A model generated the notes under the pieces. It searched no databases and was not told where the DNA came from. It saw only the letters and a program-made list of their open reading frames with translations. Of a DNA stretch of 64,000 nucleotides, positions 44,262 through 56,200 are shown one piece after another. A program made the translations under genes and the position numbers. The stretch is from Kalmusia sp. IMI 367209. Taxonomy: Eukaryota > Ascomycota > Dothideomycetes > Pleosporales > Didymosphaeriaceae. The stretch lies in assembly GCA_027946365.1 (NCBI GenBank), contig JAPEUQ010000004.1, positions 2,294,001-2,358,000 on the forward strand, in the 5' to 3' direction. Numbering within the stretch: position 1 is the stretch's first letter; each line of letters opens with the position of its first letter.

Positions 44262-45803
44262 GTGAAGTAAGTTGTGTCAACATCCTCTATTCACTACGGA
44301 TCTAGTTGGTGAACTATGAATGCTACGGACACAATAACAACGCAAACCTAATATCAGAAGGAAGTTTTACCACCCGCTCATGCGATGCATCCCGACTAGG
44401 AGTATATCTGACTACCACGTAACCGTACACAAATATATGACAACCTTTACCAAATCTCCCCTTTTGTTTTCCCGCCACCACGTACTCCGAATCTGGATTG
44501 CAAGGCCTATGACATCTCGAAAACACTCAGAACCTATGGGGATCACGTTAAAAGATTCCTTCCACAACACGCTACTTCTGCTATCGAGCAGTTGGCGTCA
44601 AATGGGATCCAGACAATGCTTCCGAAATCGCCTGCGATGCCATCTTACTGCAACCCTGCGGGCATACCATCCGCAATTGCTACTTCCAAGTGCTGTCATT
44701 TCTAAATACATACATATGCCAATTGTTTCAAAGGCATTTATAGACAAGGTAAAAAGACTTGGTCTAGAGAAAAGGACAGTGAGTGGGCGGAAGCGGTGGT
44801 CTAACGCAACAGCATGAGAATTCACTACAAGTACGAATATATACTTCGATGTTTGCATACCCATCTATGTTTGCGCGATGTGATATGCTGAGCGGTGGCG
44901 AGGGTGGTCGTTCAACCGATGAGAGTGAAGCTCTTGATCGCTTGCTGAAATGCGACTGTATGGATTCCTCAGGCACTGTGACCATGGCTATAGCTAAGGC
45001 GATGTCAGGACACTTTCCTACCTGTTCGCAAAATCTACAGATACATGTCCTCAAATCTGAGTCCACTAGGCTTAATTTCCAGACAAACATGTCGCACGGC
45101 AATTCTCGGGAACTACTCCACGGTCTCAACAGCTACATGGAAGAGATCTCACCGTACATATTAGATTGTTCGCAAACAATGCTCTCCGCACTTTCCCTGG
45201 AGCTATGTGAGCAAAGTCATGCCTATATGCTCCTACCCGATCCACGGTCCCATAATTCATTTAATGAGCTCTCAAGGAAATGTTATTTGACTATAGCTAT
45301 TCCATTATCTTCGTGAATTACGAGACAAGCATAGACGTCGGGTTGTGGCACATTCGCACCTCTGAGTTGGGATGACCCTGATGAATTCATGTGCCCCAGG
45401 CAGAGGAGATTTCAGGCCAGTTTGCCTTCTAGAGTTCTCTTGATTATGAGCAGAATATTCGGATTCTGTGGCGACTAACTTCAACATCGAGTTTGTCCTA
45501 TGGTATGCTAACACATGAACGCTAAACTGGACAAAGTAGCGCTGTGGTGGATGTTTTTAGTCGAGACAATTGATCAATCTCAAGCTCGGAAAGATGCGGG
45601 CTTGTTGATGACTCTCGCACCCCTCCTTGTTCAATTCACAGTCCATCATCAAGATTGAATGCGTCCGAATCTAATCTATCAGATATCTCTCAAACCTCCA
45701 ACAGCACCAATGTGCAGTCTTAACATCCGCGTAGAGCTACTTGACCAGACCAAAGATGTTGAGTCGGATATTACCAGTCAAGCGGCTCATCCCATCCTTC
45801 TAT
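44262..45803. other. Intergenic stretch with uncertain open frames
   Basis: About 1.5 kb. A plus-strand frame at about 44415-44709 lacks an ATG but reads protein-like (CKAYDISKTLRTYGDHVKRF), and a 177-codon frame spans 44783-45316. Neither has a recognised motif or a supported splice model. They could be remnants or chance. Confidence 0.3.
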
Positions 45804-46355
45804 CTACGCAGCGCCTGTAAGCCCAGTACTCTTCACAGGCAACATCGTCGTCACACTCGGTACACCCCCTTCTCCAATGCTCAAAGTACCATTGCCCTCG
45901 CGCTCCTCCTCCCCATCCACCTTCACACAGAAGTACCATTGGTCATACTGACACTCCCAGCACTGGCACGGCGCATGGTCACCTGTTCCCCCATCAGCCT
46001 CCCTCGCTCCTACACAATACGCAAGCGACTTACTAGGACAGCAATTATCATGGTCACACTTCCAGTTCGGGAGCTCGAGCGCAAAACTCCCATGCGGCGT
46101 GTTGTAGTCGATATGGATGGGGTTGAGGATGACGCCCCAGTGGTAGTGCGCCGAGTAGCCCGGTTTGCATTGCAGGTTTCCCGTGGAACCGCCGCCACCA
46201 TTGCACATGGCTTCGCCGTTGTCGGTGAGGCTGAGGTCGACGCTAACCCACATCTTGGAGGAGGCGCTGCCTGTGACGTGGAGGCAGGCCGTGGAGACCG
46301 GGGCGAGGAGCAGCGCGGAGAGGCCGATGCGGCCGGCGATTTCAGAGAGGCGCAT
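45804..46355 (-). CDS. Secreted cysteine-rich protein, effector candidate
   Basis: A 183-residue single-exon protein. MRLSEIAGRIGLSALLLAPVSTA is a signal peptide. The mature chain of about 160 residues has ten or more cysteines, including NCCPSKS and the compact PCQCWEC, with Gly-rich loops (CNGGGGSTGN) and a Ser/Thr/Val tail. No GPI signal is apparent. Size, export signal and Cys content fit small secreted proteins, many of which act outside the cell in defence or host interaction; no specific family is recognised. The ATG sits about 70 bp downstream of a TATATATA element. Confidence 0.75.
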   Translation of the reverse strand: MRLSEIAGRIGLSALLLAPVSTACLHVTGSASSKMWVSVDLSLTDNGEAMCNGGGGSTGNLQCKPGYSAHYHWGVILNPIHIDYNTPHGSFALELPNWKCDHDNCCPSKSLAYCVGAREADGGTGDHAPCQCWECQYDQWYFCVKVDGEEEREGNGTLSIGEGGVPSVTTMLPVKSTGLTGAA

Positions 46356-46423
46356 CGTGGGATGCTTGATGGATAGGAAGGGCTAGGTGTAGTTTGGTAT
46401 GCACACGCTGCGCTTCGAAAGGG

Positions 46424-46431
46424 TATATATA
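46424..46431 (-). promoter_or_regulatory. TATA box for the 46355 gene
   Basis: TATATATA about 70 bp upstream of the minus-strand ATG, within the usual fungal promoter distance. Confidence 0.5.
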
Positions 46432-47126
46432 CTTGCGGGCGAATGTGGGGACAATTGTCGGAGGCTTGAGTTGCATTACTCCATGGAGGAATTCGTCGAT
46501 GCTTGCCCTGCTGGATGAGTGAAATGGGCTTTTGTGAGATGCTACTCATGACGGTATACCCCAAACCTTGTTATTGTAGCATTTGTGTAACTGTGAACCC
46601 AAGTCCGTTACTTGCTGAAAGGGGAAACCTCGATGCGTTAACAGGTAGATACGTTGAGTAATCCGTCCATGTGAGCTGAAAAAGGGACATTGGCCAATAG
46701 TTCGGGTGTGAGCATGGATACTATCTCGACTTGACACCAGTCCAGATGTAGTCAATGTGCAAGCGGTGCTGCAAATCATTCATCAAGTGTCATGCATTCA
46801 TCTCTAGCCCCATCCCAGCCACCAACACCTCCCTCTGAAAAATGAAAACTCACTGCAAGTAAGCATACTGTACAACCCATGACTATGGGCGCTCGATATA
46901 GAGAAGGTATATGTTATAAGCGGCGCTCAAAGAAAAAGACAAAAAGCAAGGCTCGCGCTTAACGTAACAGAACCAGCCGTAACATCATGCCTCGTTGCGA
47001 GGAACCCGTGTGGGGGACTCATGGATTCCCTATTTCCCTTTGCGAATCCCGTAGATCCAGAACCAAATGCTGGACGCCAAATGCGATGATATAGGAACAA
47101 AACTACGATGCTAGGAGCAAGTCATC
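46432..47126. other. Intergenic region
   Basis: About 700 bp between two minus-strand genes with no recognised gene or repeat. Confidence 0.5.
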
Positions 47127-50100
47127 CTACACAACAGCACCTCCCGGCGTGCCCGGTTCAACGTAAAACCGCTCACCAATACTGTTCTTTATTTCCACCC
47201 TCCTCCTCTCTCTCCTTTTCTCTTCTCTCTTCTCCCGAATCCGCTCTTTTACGCCGCTTATGCCGATGTACTGGACCTGCACTCTCTTCAACCCAGGAAG
47301 GTTTCTACCCTGTCGCCACGATCCATTGTTTCTTTTTCTCTCGGGTGTGCCTGAGTACAAGGATGCACGCGAAGGTCGTTTTTGGATACGTGCGGAGCGT
47401 GTGCGAAAAGGGAGTGTGGGCGGTTGGATGAGTATCTTGGGCGCATCTCGCTTGTTCCATGCGCGGCGGGCGGGAACGTTGATGTGTGGCTTCCGCCTGT
47501 TGGTGCCTGATCTCTCTACGCCTAAAGAATTTCCGATGAGGAAGTTGCTGGGAGTTTTGAACCCGTTGGTCAATCTTCTACTGAGTGTGCCGAGTTTACG
47601 TGGTGAAGTAGGTTTGGGATCTTCATCTTCGATATCGCTCGTATCTCCTCCTCGCGGCAAGACATCATCATCGCTTTCGGTATCACTGTCGTCAAATTCA
47701 TCCCAGAAGCCGCGTGGTCGCCAGAAAGGATGCAGACTTCCATCTTCATCATTGACGGTGGGGATCTGTATATGTCCATGGCTGGCGTGTGAAACGCTAG
47801 TGGACCGGCCACGCATGCTGGACGCACGTGCAAGGAAAGGCGATATGAAGTTGTCCGAATAACGGCGTGCGCGTTGCTTAAGAGAGAGTCGTCTTTGCGG
47901 GTGGGAATCTGAACGCTTAGGCGGGCCAGGCGGAGCAGGCGCAAGTTGTCGTTCAAGTTCTTCGGCAGGTGTGGGCGGGATAAACTTGATGACAGGCGGC
48001 TCTGGCGCCGCGCGAGGGTTCTTGAGCGGCGAATCTACAGCGCCTAATGTAGGTAGAGATATTTGCATGGGAGGAGTCGAAGGCTCAACTGTAAGGGTTG
48101 GATTCGGCAGATGTAGTTGTGGCCCTTCATTGGCGTCAAAGAAAGGCGTAGACGGTTCTTCTAATTCTTCGACGTTGGGCGTGGCGAAATGCGCTTGACC
48201 TGCAGTGCCTTGGATCTCCTGAGGCTGCAAACTTGCTCGAGCAACTTGTTGCACGACGAGCAGAGAGTGGTTGTTGTGAGGATAGATGCTGACAGCCGTA
48301 GCTTCACTGACTTCGATAGGTGTATCGGAGAATTGCGAAAAGGGGGTGGTTTGCGAGAAAAGATGACGTGCCATGGCATGCTCTTCGGTCTTCGCAGTCG
48401 ATCTGTCGAAACTCACACGGCCGTTCTCACCGGTGTTGAAAGAGTGCCATTCATGACTTGATCGAGAAATGTCCTCCGTATGCACTCGATCCAAACTAGG
48501 TCGCATAAGCGCGTCTCGTGACACCGAAAGGCGATCTTGGCTATTTGAGCTTCTTCTTCTCTCCTCCGAGCGTCCGCGTGTAGAAATTGATCCTCGGCGG
48601 ACGGTTGGCGCAGTATCGGTTGATGAAGCTCGTGGTCCGGGACTCTCTTGGGTCTGTGGTGGCTCGACGCCCATTGACTGTGCGGCCTCGCGTTCTGCTA
48701 ACAGGTGGCGTACCCTTTCGAGCATGGCAGATGGAGGGCGCGCCTCCTGTTCGTTGTAATCTTGGACGTCGAAATCCTCTGGAAGCTCGTTTGTGGACTG
48801 GGTGTTAGGTTCCACTGGGATTCCGGGGAAGGATTTGTTGATATTGGGCGTTGTTTTTGCTGCTTCAGCCTTCCGAGTGGGTGAGCCTTCACGAATTGAT
48901 TTGGGAAGCAAGAGGCCACGATTGGCATTAGAAGATGATGGCGATGCTACTTCCACATGAGCCAATCTCGACGATGGCTTGCGTTCACGTCTTGGGCTCG
49001 GACTATCAGGCGGTGAAAGATCGAAGACGCTGTTGGAGATGGAATTGGGGGTCTCTGTCCTCATCGCTGCTTCGGGCGCAGAGACGATCCGTTTGTGGGA
49101 TGTTCTGGTGGGTAAGTTTCGTGTTACCGAATTTGAACGACTCATGATATCAGCTGCGGGTTGGAGCACACTCCTAACAGATTCTTGATGGCGCAAGGTG
49201 ATCGCAGCACTGTTTAAGGCACGCTGCCGGAGTGATAGCGGCGAAGCCGTGCGATCCCCCATGGAATCGGAATCGGAACTGATCCGTTTCCCCCTGTCGT
49301 TAATGCTTGCTCTCTTGTGCATCAGTCGGTGTAGCGGTACGTCATCGGAGTGCATAGATGTACGATGCGAGTGAGTCGTCGTGCCACTTTCTGTGGGCGA
49401 ATCCGTATCCCGTCTGTATGCTAAATTCTTCCCCGAGTGACGCAAGGTTCGCCGTCTGAGTGGAGGGGTGATCATGACTATGGCTTCCACCACAGTGGAC
49501 GACATCGAAGACGCGGAGAAGCGCTTCTGCTCAGCTTCGCTGGCGTGATCGTCCAGTGTTTCTGCAGCCTCGGTTGGCCAGCCAATCACTTTTGCAAAGT
49601 TCTCAATGGATGGCGTGTGCGGGCTGTGTTTGCTCGCCTCGATGCGCTCGCGAAGGCTTGAACTCCGCCGCGGTGTCGACCCGGTTGCAGGAGATGCAGA
49701 CTCGGTGGCATCAAGTTGTTTCTGAGGAGATGGCTTCGAATTCCGCTTCCTGCGTACCGTCACATTCCGCATCAAATTTGTATCCCATTCCCGATTTGGT
49801 ATTTCCTCCACATCCAGGGCATCCTTGCTTTCCATCCCACTTTCACGTTTGCTCGCCTCATCTTCAATCGGCGATGCTACCACCGTATTTCTTGGGGTGA
49901 TATCATTGTCTTCGCGCTCGAAGGCGAGCCCCAAACCCCGGTCCTCTTCCACAACACTCAGTCGTGCCCCTAGTGGTGTACTCGACCGACTTTCTGTTTC
50001 CGACGACAGAGGCTCCTCTCTGGCGGTTGTGAACGACTCTGCGCGGGACGAAGGATACGTAAAAGGGGCTGGGCGCTCCGGAGTAGTCATTGATGTAGTG

Positions 50101-50522
50101 GCTTTGCGCGGCGGACTGGGATCGGGCGTGGGAGGACTGCGCTGGTTGACGGGTGTGCTCAAGGTGGACTTGCGCGGAGCCAGCGATGCGACCACACCGT
50201 CAGCATGGGGCGGAGGGCTGAACTCGGTCGCTGGCAGCCCGTCCTGCGAGTTCGAAGGCGGCGTCGGTGGAAGACCACTCTCTGTCGTGTTTGTCGCGTT
50301 TGGGGCTGCTGGCGATGCGAGGGGCGTTGGAAGGCTGCTGGCCTGCGACGCAGTCTCATCGTCTTGCCACGACGTCGCCTGCTTGAGCGGCTCTGCAGCG
50401 GGCTCAATCCTGCGATGATCGTGCCCCAAGCTTCGGCGCGGGAAAGCTTTGTGAGAGCGGAGGTTCGGCGATGCGGTAAAAGAGGATTCGAGCAGAGCGT
50501 ATGCGGAGGGCGACTCGGACAT
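47127..50522 (-). CDS. Large disordered uncharacterised protein (1131 aa)
   Basis: An uninterrupted frame of 1131 codons. Most of the chain is Ser/Pro/Thr/Arg-rich and predicted by eye to be disordered, with many SP/TP sites typical of kinase targets (PPTPDPSPPRK, STPRRSSSLRERIEASKHSP). An acidic patch (DDSDTESDDDVLPRGGDTSD) and a conserved-looking basic C-terminus (VQVQYIGISGVKERIREKRE and the run after it) are the only distinct elements. The long KR-rich helix near the end may be a nuclear or nucleic-acid-binding signal. I do not recognise a named family. Its start faces the next large gene across a 2.7 kb spacer. The length of the frame alone makes coding near certain. Confidence 0.88.
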   Translation of the reverse strand: MSESPSAYALLESSFTASPNLRSHKAFPRRSLGHDHRRIEPAAEPLKQATSWQDDETASQASSLPTPLASPAAPNATNTTESGLPPTPPSNSQDGLPATEFSPPPHADGVVASLAPRKSTLSTPVNQRSPPTPDPSPPRKATTSMTTPERPAPFTYPSSRAESFTTAREEPLSSETESRSSTPLGARLSVVEEDRGLGLAFEREDNDITPRNTVVASPIEDEASKRESGMESKDALDVEEIPNREWDTNLMRNVTVRRKRNSKPSPQKQLDATESASPATGSTPRRSSSLRERIEASKHSPHTPSIENFAKVIGWPTEAAETLDDHASEAEQKRFSASSMSSTVVEAIVMITPPLRRRTLRHSGKNLAYRRDTDSPTESGTTTHSHRTSMHSDDVPLHRLMHKRASINDRGKRISSDSDSMGDRTASPLSLRQRALNSAAITLRHQESVRSVLQPAADIMSRSNSVTRNLPTRTSHKRIVSAPEAAMRTETPNSISNSVFDLSPPDSPSPRRERKPSSRLAHVEVASPSSSNANRGLLLPKSIREGSPTRKAEAAKTTPNINKSFPGIPVEPNTQSTNELPEDFDVQDYNEQEARPPSAMLERVRHLLAEREAAQSMGVEPPQTQESPGPRASSTDTAPTVRRGSISTRGRSEERRRSSNSQDRLSVSRDALMRPSLDRVHTEDISRSSHEWHSFNTGENGRVSFDRSTAKTEEHAMARHLFSQTTPFSQFSDTPIEVSEATAVSIYPHNNHSLLVVQQVARASLQPQEIQGTAGQAHFATPNVEELEEPSTPFFDANEGPQLHLPNPTLTVEPSTPPMQISLPTLGAVDSPLKNPRAAPEPPVIKFIPPTPAEELERQLAPAPPGPPKRSDSHPQRRLSLKQRARRYSDNFISPFLARASSMRGRSTSVSHASHGHIQIPTVNDEDGSLHPFWRPRGFWDEFDDSDTESDDDVLPRGGDTSDIEDEDPKPTSPRKLGTLSRRLTNGFKTPSNFLIGNSLGVERSGTNRRKPHINVPARRAWNKRDAPKILIQPPTLPFRTRSARIQKRPSRASLYSGTPERKRNNGSWRQGRNLPGLKRVQVQYIGISGVKERIREKREEKRRERRRVEIKNSIGERFYVEPGTPGGAVV

Positions 50523-53211
50523 TCTTGCGAACGGGGTCGGCTGGGCGTCGGCCGGTCAGGCTTCGATCGTGTCCAACCCTCTGGGCTCCAGCGCCATCCC
50601 CTAAGGACGCATAAGAGGAGAGTCGCGGCTCATGCGATGTTGACGCTGGAGGTGCGAGGGCGTCGAGGCGCAAAGCAAGCAGGCGATGGTGACGCAAGCG
50701 CAGGTAACTGTCGGCGAATGCGCGCTCCGACGACGACGGCGTTAGCAGGGATGGCGAGAGCGGGAGGTATATATGTCGTCTTGGTAGCGGTTTGCGCAGC
50801 GGCGGATGGATGCCCGCAGCGGTCTGTGGGCGGTACTGCTCGGGGTGGTGTGCGAGAGGTTGGAGGTGCGGTGGAATGAGGGTTGCCCGCGAGCTGGCAA
50901 GGATGCCACGGTCGTCCAACCAGAAGCAACGACAGTAACAGGACGGTACATGCGCCTGTTTTTGGCGCATTAGATGACTTTAAGACAGCAATAAAGCTTC
51001 CGGCAGGCAGGGAAGGCAATGGGACTGGCTGGGCTGTGCTTGCATCCAAAGGGCATTACGGTAGCACTGGCAGCGCAGCGAATGGTTTCGTCATGCTCAT
51101 CGGCCAGCCAGCTCCCGTCCGCCCAACAAGAGCCCCTCTCCATGCAAGACGGCTGTGATGATCACGCAGAGAACGACGGTCATGTGAATGGTCGTGTTGC
51201 TACCTTTGACTCTCACGGGCTGAGGGAACACCTGTTCGAGGTGCTTGGACAGCGCAGAGATGTCGCGCAAGCCAAAGTCATTGCCTGGTTCTGCTACACG
51301 GCACGGCGTCTTCATCTGGGAGTGCATGTTCTGGCCAGTCTCTGGATAGGACGCCGTGGTTACACAGCGCTCTAACCAGCACTACTGCACCTCCGGAGAG
51401 CAGCGTCTCGGGTCTGTGGGACAGTGATGGAGCTGCAGATTGTACATCTCATAGTAAGCACGCGGGCACGCCTCCAGCATGTAATGAATCTCGAGCGACT
51501 TCAGGTGTGTGTGTGTGTGTGTGTGTGCATGCATCGTCGGGCTATCCTCTCCCCCATTACCACCTGGGCCGTTCAAGCGTCACCGACGAAGCAGCGGCGC
51601 CAGCGCGAACAACCGCGGGGCTCTTCGGAACGGGACGCCCTGCTTGCCTCGTCGATGACGCTCAGAACAGGCTCGGAGCCGTCTCCACGTGGGCTACCGA
51701 GCATGCGGATACCCGCTTGCTGGAATTCTGACCACTTCGTAATGACTGCTCATCGTCCACAAGTGTCCTTGTCATCGAAGCAAGATATATGTGTTCAGCT
51801 TCCCCCTACAGCTCCGCCGAGATTCCGTTTGGAGGTTTCCTTGGAGAATGCCAATGCAGTTCGTCGACATGCAATGCTACGAGCCTCTGCTGCGTGTGAG
51901 CGTTTCCCATCAGCTGAGGTTGTTGCCCACATATCCGAAGCTCGGCCAACGATGCTCTAAAAGCTGAAGAAGCCCCATGGCCGCTAACCACGCAGCGTTG
52001 AGCACCATCGACTGGGAAGTGCGGACATGGAGGCCAGCGTCGACCGCAAGTCGCAATTCCCGCAAGCATCCGATCTTCCCAGCGTCACTGCTTTGCCAGC
52101 TCGCTTTTCACTCTCTTCGGTCCGCGCATATCCCGAGGGCGAGGAGATCTTGCGCACCATTCTGCCCTCTCATTGTCAGCGATTGAGGAAGGTCGAACGC
52201 CAAGCCAAACCCATGCAGCGCTTACTAGATGGACCGTGCTATCTGTCGTCGAGATACCTAACTAGGCCCTCATGTGGCACGCTTCAAATTGCGGGCGATG
52301 GATTGATACCTTGGCTGTGCTCTTATCTCGGGTTGTCGCCATGTCTAGCTTCTGTCCATGCCAGCGCGTCCTGGACGAGGGCACTGCTGCTTTGTAGAAA
52401 AACCTCACACACCCACATACACACGCACGAGGCAAGACAGGCGCAAATCAGCGGGAGCCGAGGCACGTCATCATTTCAGCTGCGACGACGGTCCTCTGGA
52501 AGCGTGGGGCAGCTGGGATATGGCGTCGAGCGCTCGCGTGGACCGGCGTGGCTTCACGCCAGCTTTCGCGGGAGGACCCTTTCTCCATAGTTTCCAGCGT
52601 GTGTACGCAGCAGAGCGTGCCAGTCATCGGCAGCTTGAAACAGCGGCGGCTGCGTTGCGCCTGTGCAGTCGCCCTCTATATATCGTGCCCTGTGGAATTG
52701 ACCCGTGCATTACGCGGGGCAACGCATGCAACTGACAACGGGCAAACGCCGCAACGCCCAGAAATACCCTCATTGTCTTCTTCCCCAGCGCTCGTCGCCT
52801 TGCACTGCACTACAAGCTCCCAGTGACAACCCGTGTCATTCCCACGCCGGTCCCAAGCGCACTAGCTGGTCCCTTCAGGGTTGCATCACTAGAGTACCAT
52901 CCAAGAACCTCTTTTCCCCCTCGATAACCGCCCATCCCTGACAAGTCCTCTCTGAGCCCGACTGCTAGCAACACAGCACCATCCAGGACGTTGTGCTGCC
53001 GCTCGCTACTGCGTTGATTGGCGGACCTCCGCGAGTTTCAGATGCGCTCCCGCCGCCGTTAGAGGTGCAACCCCCTCAACCCTCTCGATAGCCTCGACGT
53101 CGCGTGCCCTCACGAACATTCTCCCAATCCGCCCCCCCCAGCGCCTGCCCACGGGCCCGCACCGCCATTGCACACCCTACATAGAACCCCCGACTGCGGG
53201 CAGACATCGCA
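50523..53211. other. Long divergent intergenic region
   Basis: About 2.7 kb between two divergent large genes. It contains a (GT)n microsatellite at 51505-51527 and a pyrimidine/CA-rich leader before 53212. Frames up to about 220 codons on both strands are low complexity or antisense to each other; none has a motif. Confidence 0.45.
51505..51527. repeat. (GT)n dinucleotide microsatellite
   Basis: Eleven uninterrupted GT units, followed by GCATGCATCG. Confidence 0.9.
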
Positions 53212-56200
53212 ATGGTCGATGCATTCAAGGGGAGGTGGAAAGCGAAACTGTTTGCAAAGGAGCATGGCGCCGACGCCCCGCCCGAGGACCCCAAGCCCAA
53301 GACGCAGACGTCGTTCAAGCTCAACGACGACGTGAACGAGTACGCACCAGCAATGCCCCACCTCGACCGCCCGTCCCATCGTGGTTTGCCTTTGTGCGTG
53401 CTGTGCTGACTGTCGACGCCTAGCTTCCTCAAACCCTCCACCGAGCGCGCCCAAGCCCACAAAGAAGCTGCTGCCGCCGCCTTTCTGAGCTCCGCGAGCC
53501 GGCCCAAGATCGATGTTGTCAGCGCGCAGAGATGGCCGTCCTCGAGCGACGTAGTCAACAGCGCAACGGGGAAGAACGGGGGCTTGAAGAAGGGGACGCG
53601 CAAGAAGGGTCTCACCGTTTCCTTCGTGCGCACGCAGCCCATAATAATCGGCGAGGGTGGCGACGAGTGCGAGGAGCCGTCCATTACAGTATACAATCGC
53701 AGGAAGTCGAACAGCCTTTCCCAAGTAGATAAGTTAGCCTCGCAGACCCACCAGGATGATATCGCGCTAGGCACACGGAGCCCCAAGTTCAACGCTCTGG
53801 ACAGCCAGAATGCGCAGGCTGCTCAGAGAGGAATCGTCACCAGAACCCTCACCAGCGGGGGAGAGCTGTCTCCGCCGCTGCGCCAGAAGCTGGAGATGGG
53901 AAGCATAAACACGCACGCCAGTCCGCCTCCCGAGCCCGCCAAAGGTCTCGGACCAATGGGCTTGGGTCAGCGACCAAAGCCCTTGACAAGAGCGCCCACT
54001 GGATTTGATCTCCAAGAAACCGAGGCCCTAGCACGACCGAGCATGGACTCTGCATACTCGTTCGAATCGGAGAACACGTCGCCTGTGCTATCGAGGAAGG
54101 TGCCCGACCTTCCGCCAACGCGTGAAGAGGAGGAAGAGTTCAGACCTAAACCTTTGTCGAGGACGCAGACGGGATGGAGTGAGCATGCTGGTGATTCCGA
54201 CAACGAGCCCGTACCGGCAGTGCCGCGTCTGCCAGAAATGAAGGAAGCCGAAGCAGAGTCGCCCCTGGATACAAAGGCACTGCTTGCTGAACGCTATCTG
54301 CAAAGCGAACCCACCGATCCTAACTCCTTCTCCGCGAGAGTAATACACAAGATGAGAGCGGATGAAGGGAAAGTTCTGCAGGAGGCCGCACAGAAAGGTA
54401 CTGACGAATACAAGCGCGATTCAGCCTCTAGTACCAGCTCATTCCAGCCCGGTTCCGTGCAATCAAGTGTGCTTCCTGTCGGAACTCCTCCAACGACGGT
54501 TTCGACGCTTGCAGGCAGGACTCCACCACGGTTGGCTGCTCGCGATCCAGTGGCACCGTCAGGGTCGCCCCAGCAGGCATTAGATGTGGAAGACCCCTAC
54601 AGATCTAGAGCCCGTGGGCCGTCTCCTGGGCGGAGACCAATGCCCCCAGGAACTTTCCCACTAGACACAGATCCTCGCCCGTCTTCTTCATCTTCTGCTA
54701 ATACCATGCCCTCAGCTGCCTCCCGGACACGCGCATCACCGCACGAATTATACTCTGCAGCGACCAATACTTCCGTCCAGCAAACTCCCTCTACTCTAGA
54801 GAAACAACCGTTCTCCGCTCTTAGTCAAACATCAATAGTACCAACTCCACCGCAATTCGAGCGACCAAATTTCAATTCGCCGCCCCAAGGAGAGCAGCCA
54901 CCTGCGCCACCTCCGCATCGTGAGATGCCTCCCCAGTCAGCTCCCCCTCCTGGGAATCAAATACCACAACGACCGCGTCAAGAACCGGCTCCTTCCGCAC
55001 CTCTTGCTCGTTCAGATACTAGGGTACAAGCAGACATAGCATTCAATGATTTTGGCGAGCGAGTCGAGCATATGCGCGGTGTTTTTCAATTGATGGCACA
55101 GCTCAACGGGCAGATATATGACCATCCGCCTACCATCTGGCTGCGTGTTGCTAGCTGGTGGTTTTTAAAGGGACGTGCGGCAATGGAAATTGCTATCAGA
55201 AATCGTCCAAGAACCGCCGAATCACAACCCGAACGGCTGATCCAAGCACATGTCGATCTCGCTAAAACGTGGTGGATACTCACTGAAGTTGTTCAGAACC
55301 ATCCGAAATTGCCAAAGTATGGTGATCAACAGATGGAATCGCAGGCAAAGGCAGCTAGGGAGGCTGGAGATGAGCCGAGCGCAGAAACGTACGAGACGCA
55401 TGACGCAATTCTCTCGGCCCTGAAGATGCTTTTAGGATCCATGAAAAGGCATCAGAGCATGCCGCCCACGCAAGCCCTCATACAAGGCCAGCAGCAAGAC
55501 ATATGGGAGACATATCCCAAATTCGCTCCAGATGCAGCGAGCGTGCTTTCCGCAGCCTCAGCCAAGCTGATAGTAGCCGACGGAGCTCAACAGCGAATCA
55601 GTCCAATGAAGTTCATGCCTGTGTCAGATTCAAAGACGGATTTTTGTTATTTTAGAATGTTTGCCCAGGTCTCCCTATCAACGGACGATCCAGATACAGA
55701 TCGCGCACCTTTCTCGGTCGTAGTTTCTGTACTAAGGCCCCGCGAGAACTTCAACGTGAAGTTGGCAATCTCCAGCCAGACTGAGCTTGTCAATATCCTT
55801 GTCGGACCGTCTGCGGATCTTGGTGCAACTTGGAGGGACGTGCAGTGGAGATCCAAGGCTTCTGGCTTTAGTCTTCAGCTACGCCACGGATTTGTTCTCA
55901 ACGTCAACCTGACAGAATCCGAGTTCCGTAGTCTGTGGAGTATCGTCGATCATACGAACCGTGTAGAGAGCGCCCTCAGAGAACGAAGCGATGAGCAGGT
56001 TGCATGTGTAATGACGCTCCGCGAAGGAAGTTACAAGGACCCAACTAACCCGTCTGTCTATCCCGTGGAACCTGTGAGAGGCAGCAAATTGCATCTTTTC
56101 GAAAAATTCGACTTGAGTAGCGAGGGTACGGGCAAGAGAAAACTCCATCGTGGTTACCGTCTAGTCATGGTCACTCATCCGAGGAATCGCACCGTAGGAT

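Noticed and set aside
44783..45316. 177-codon plus-strand frame
   Set aside because: Not impossible, but no domain, signal peptide or splice support; kept only as part of the intergenic description.
50205..50879. 224-codon plus-strand frame
   Set aside because: Overlaps the start of the 1131-residue protein in antisense and is Arg/Gly low complexity.
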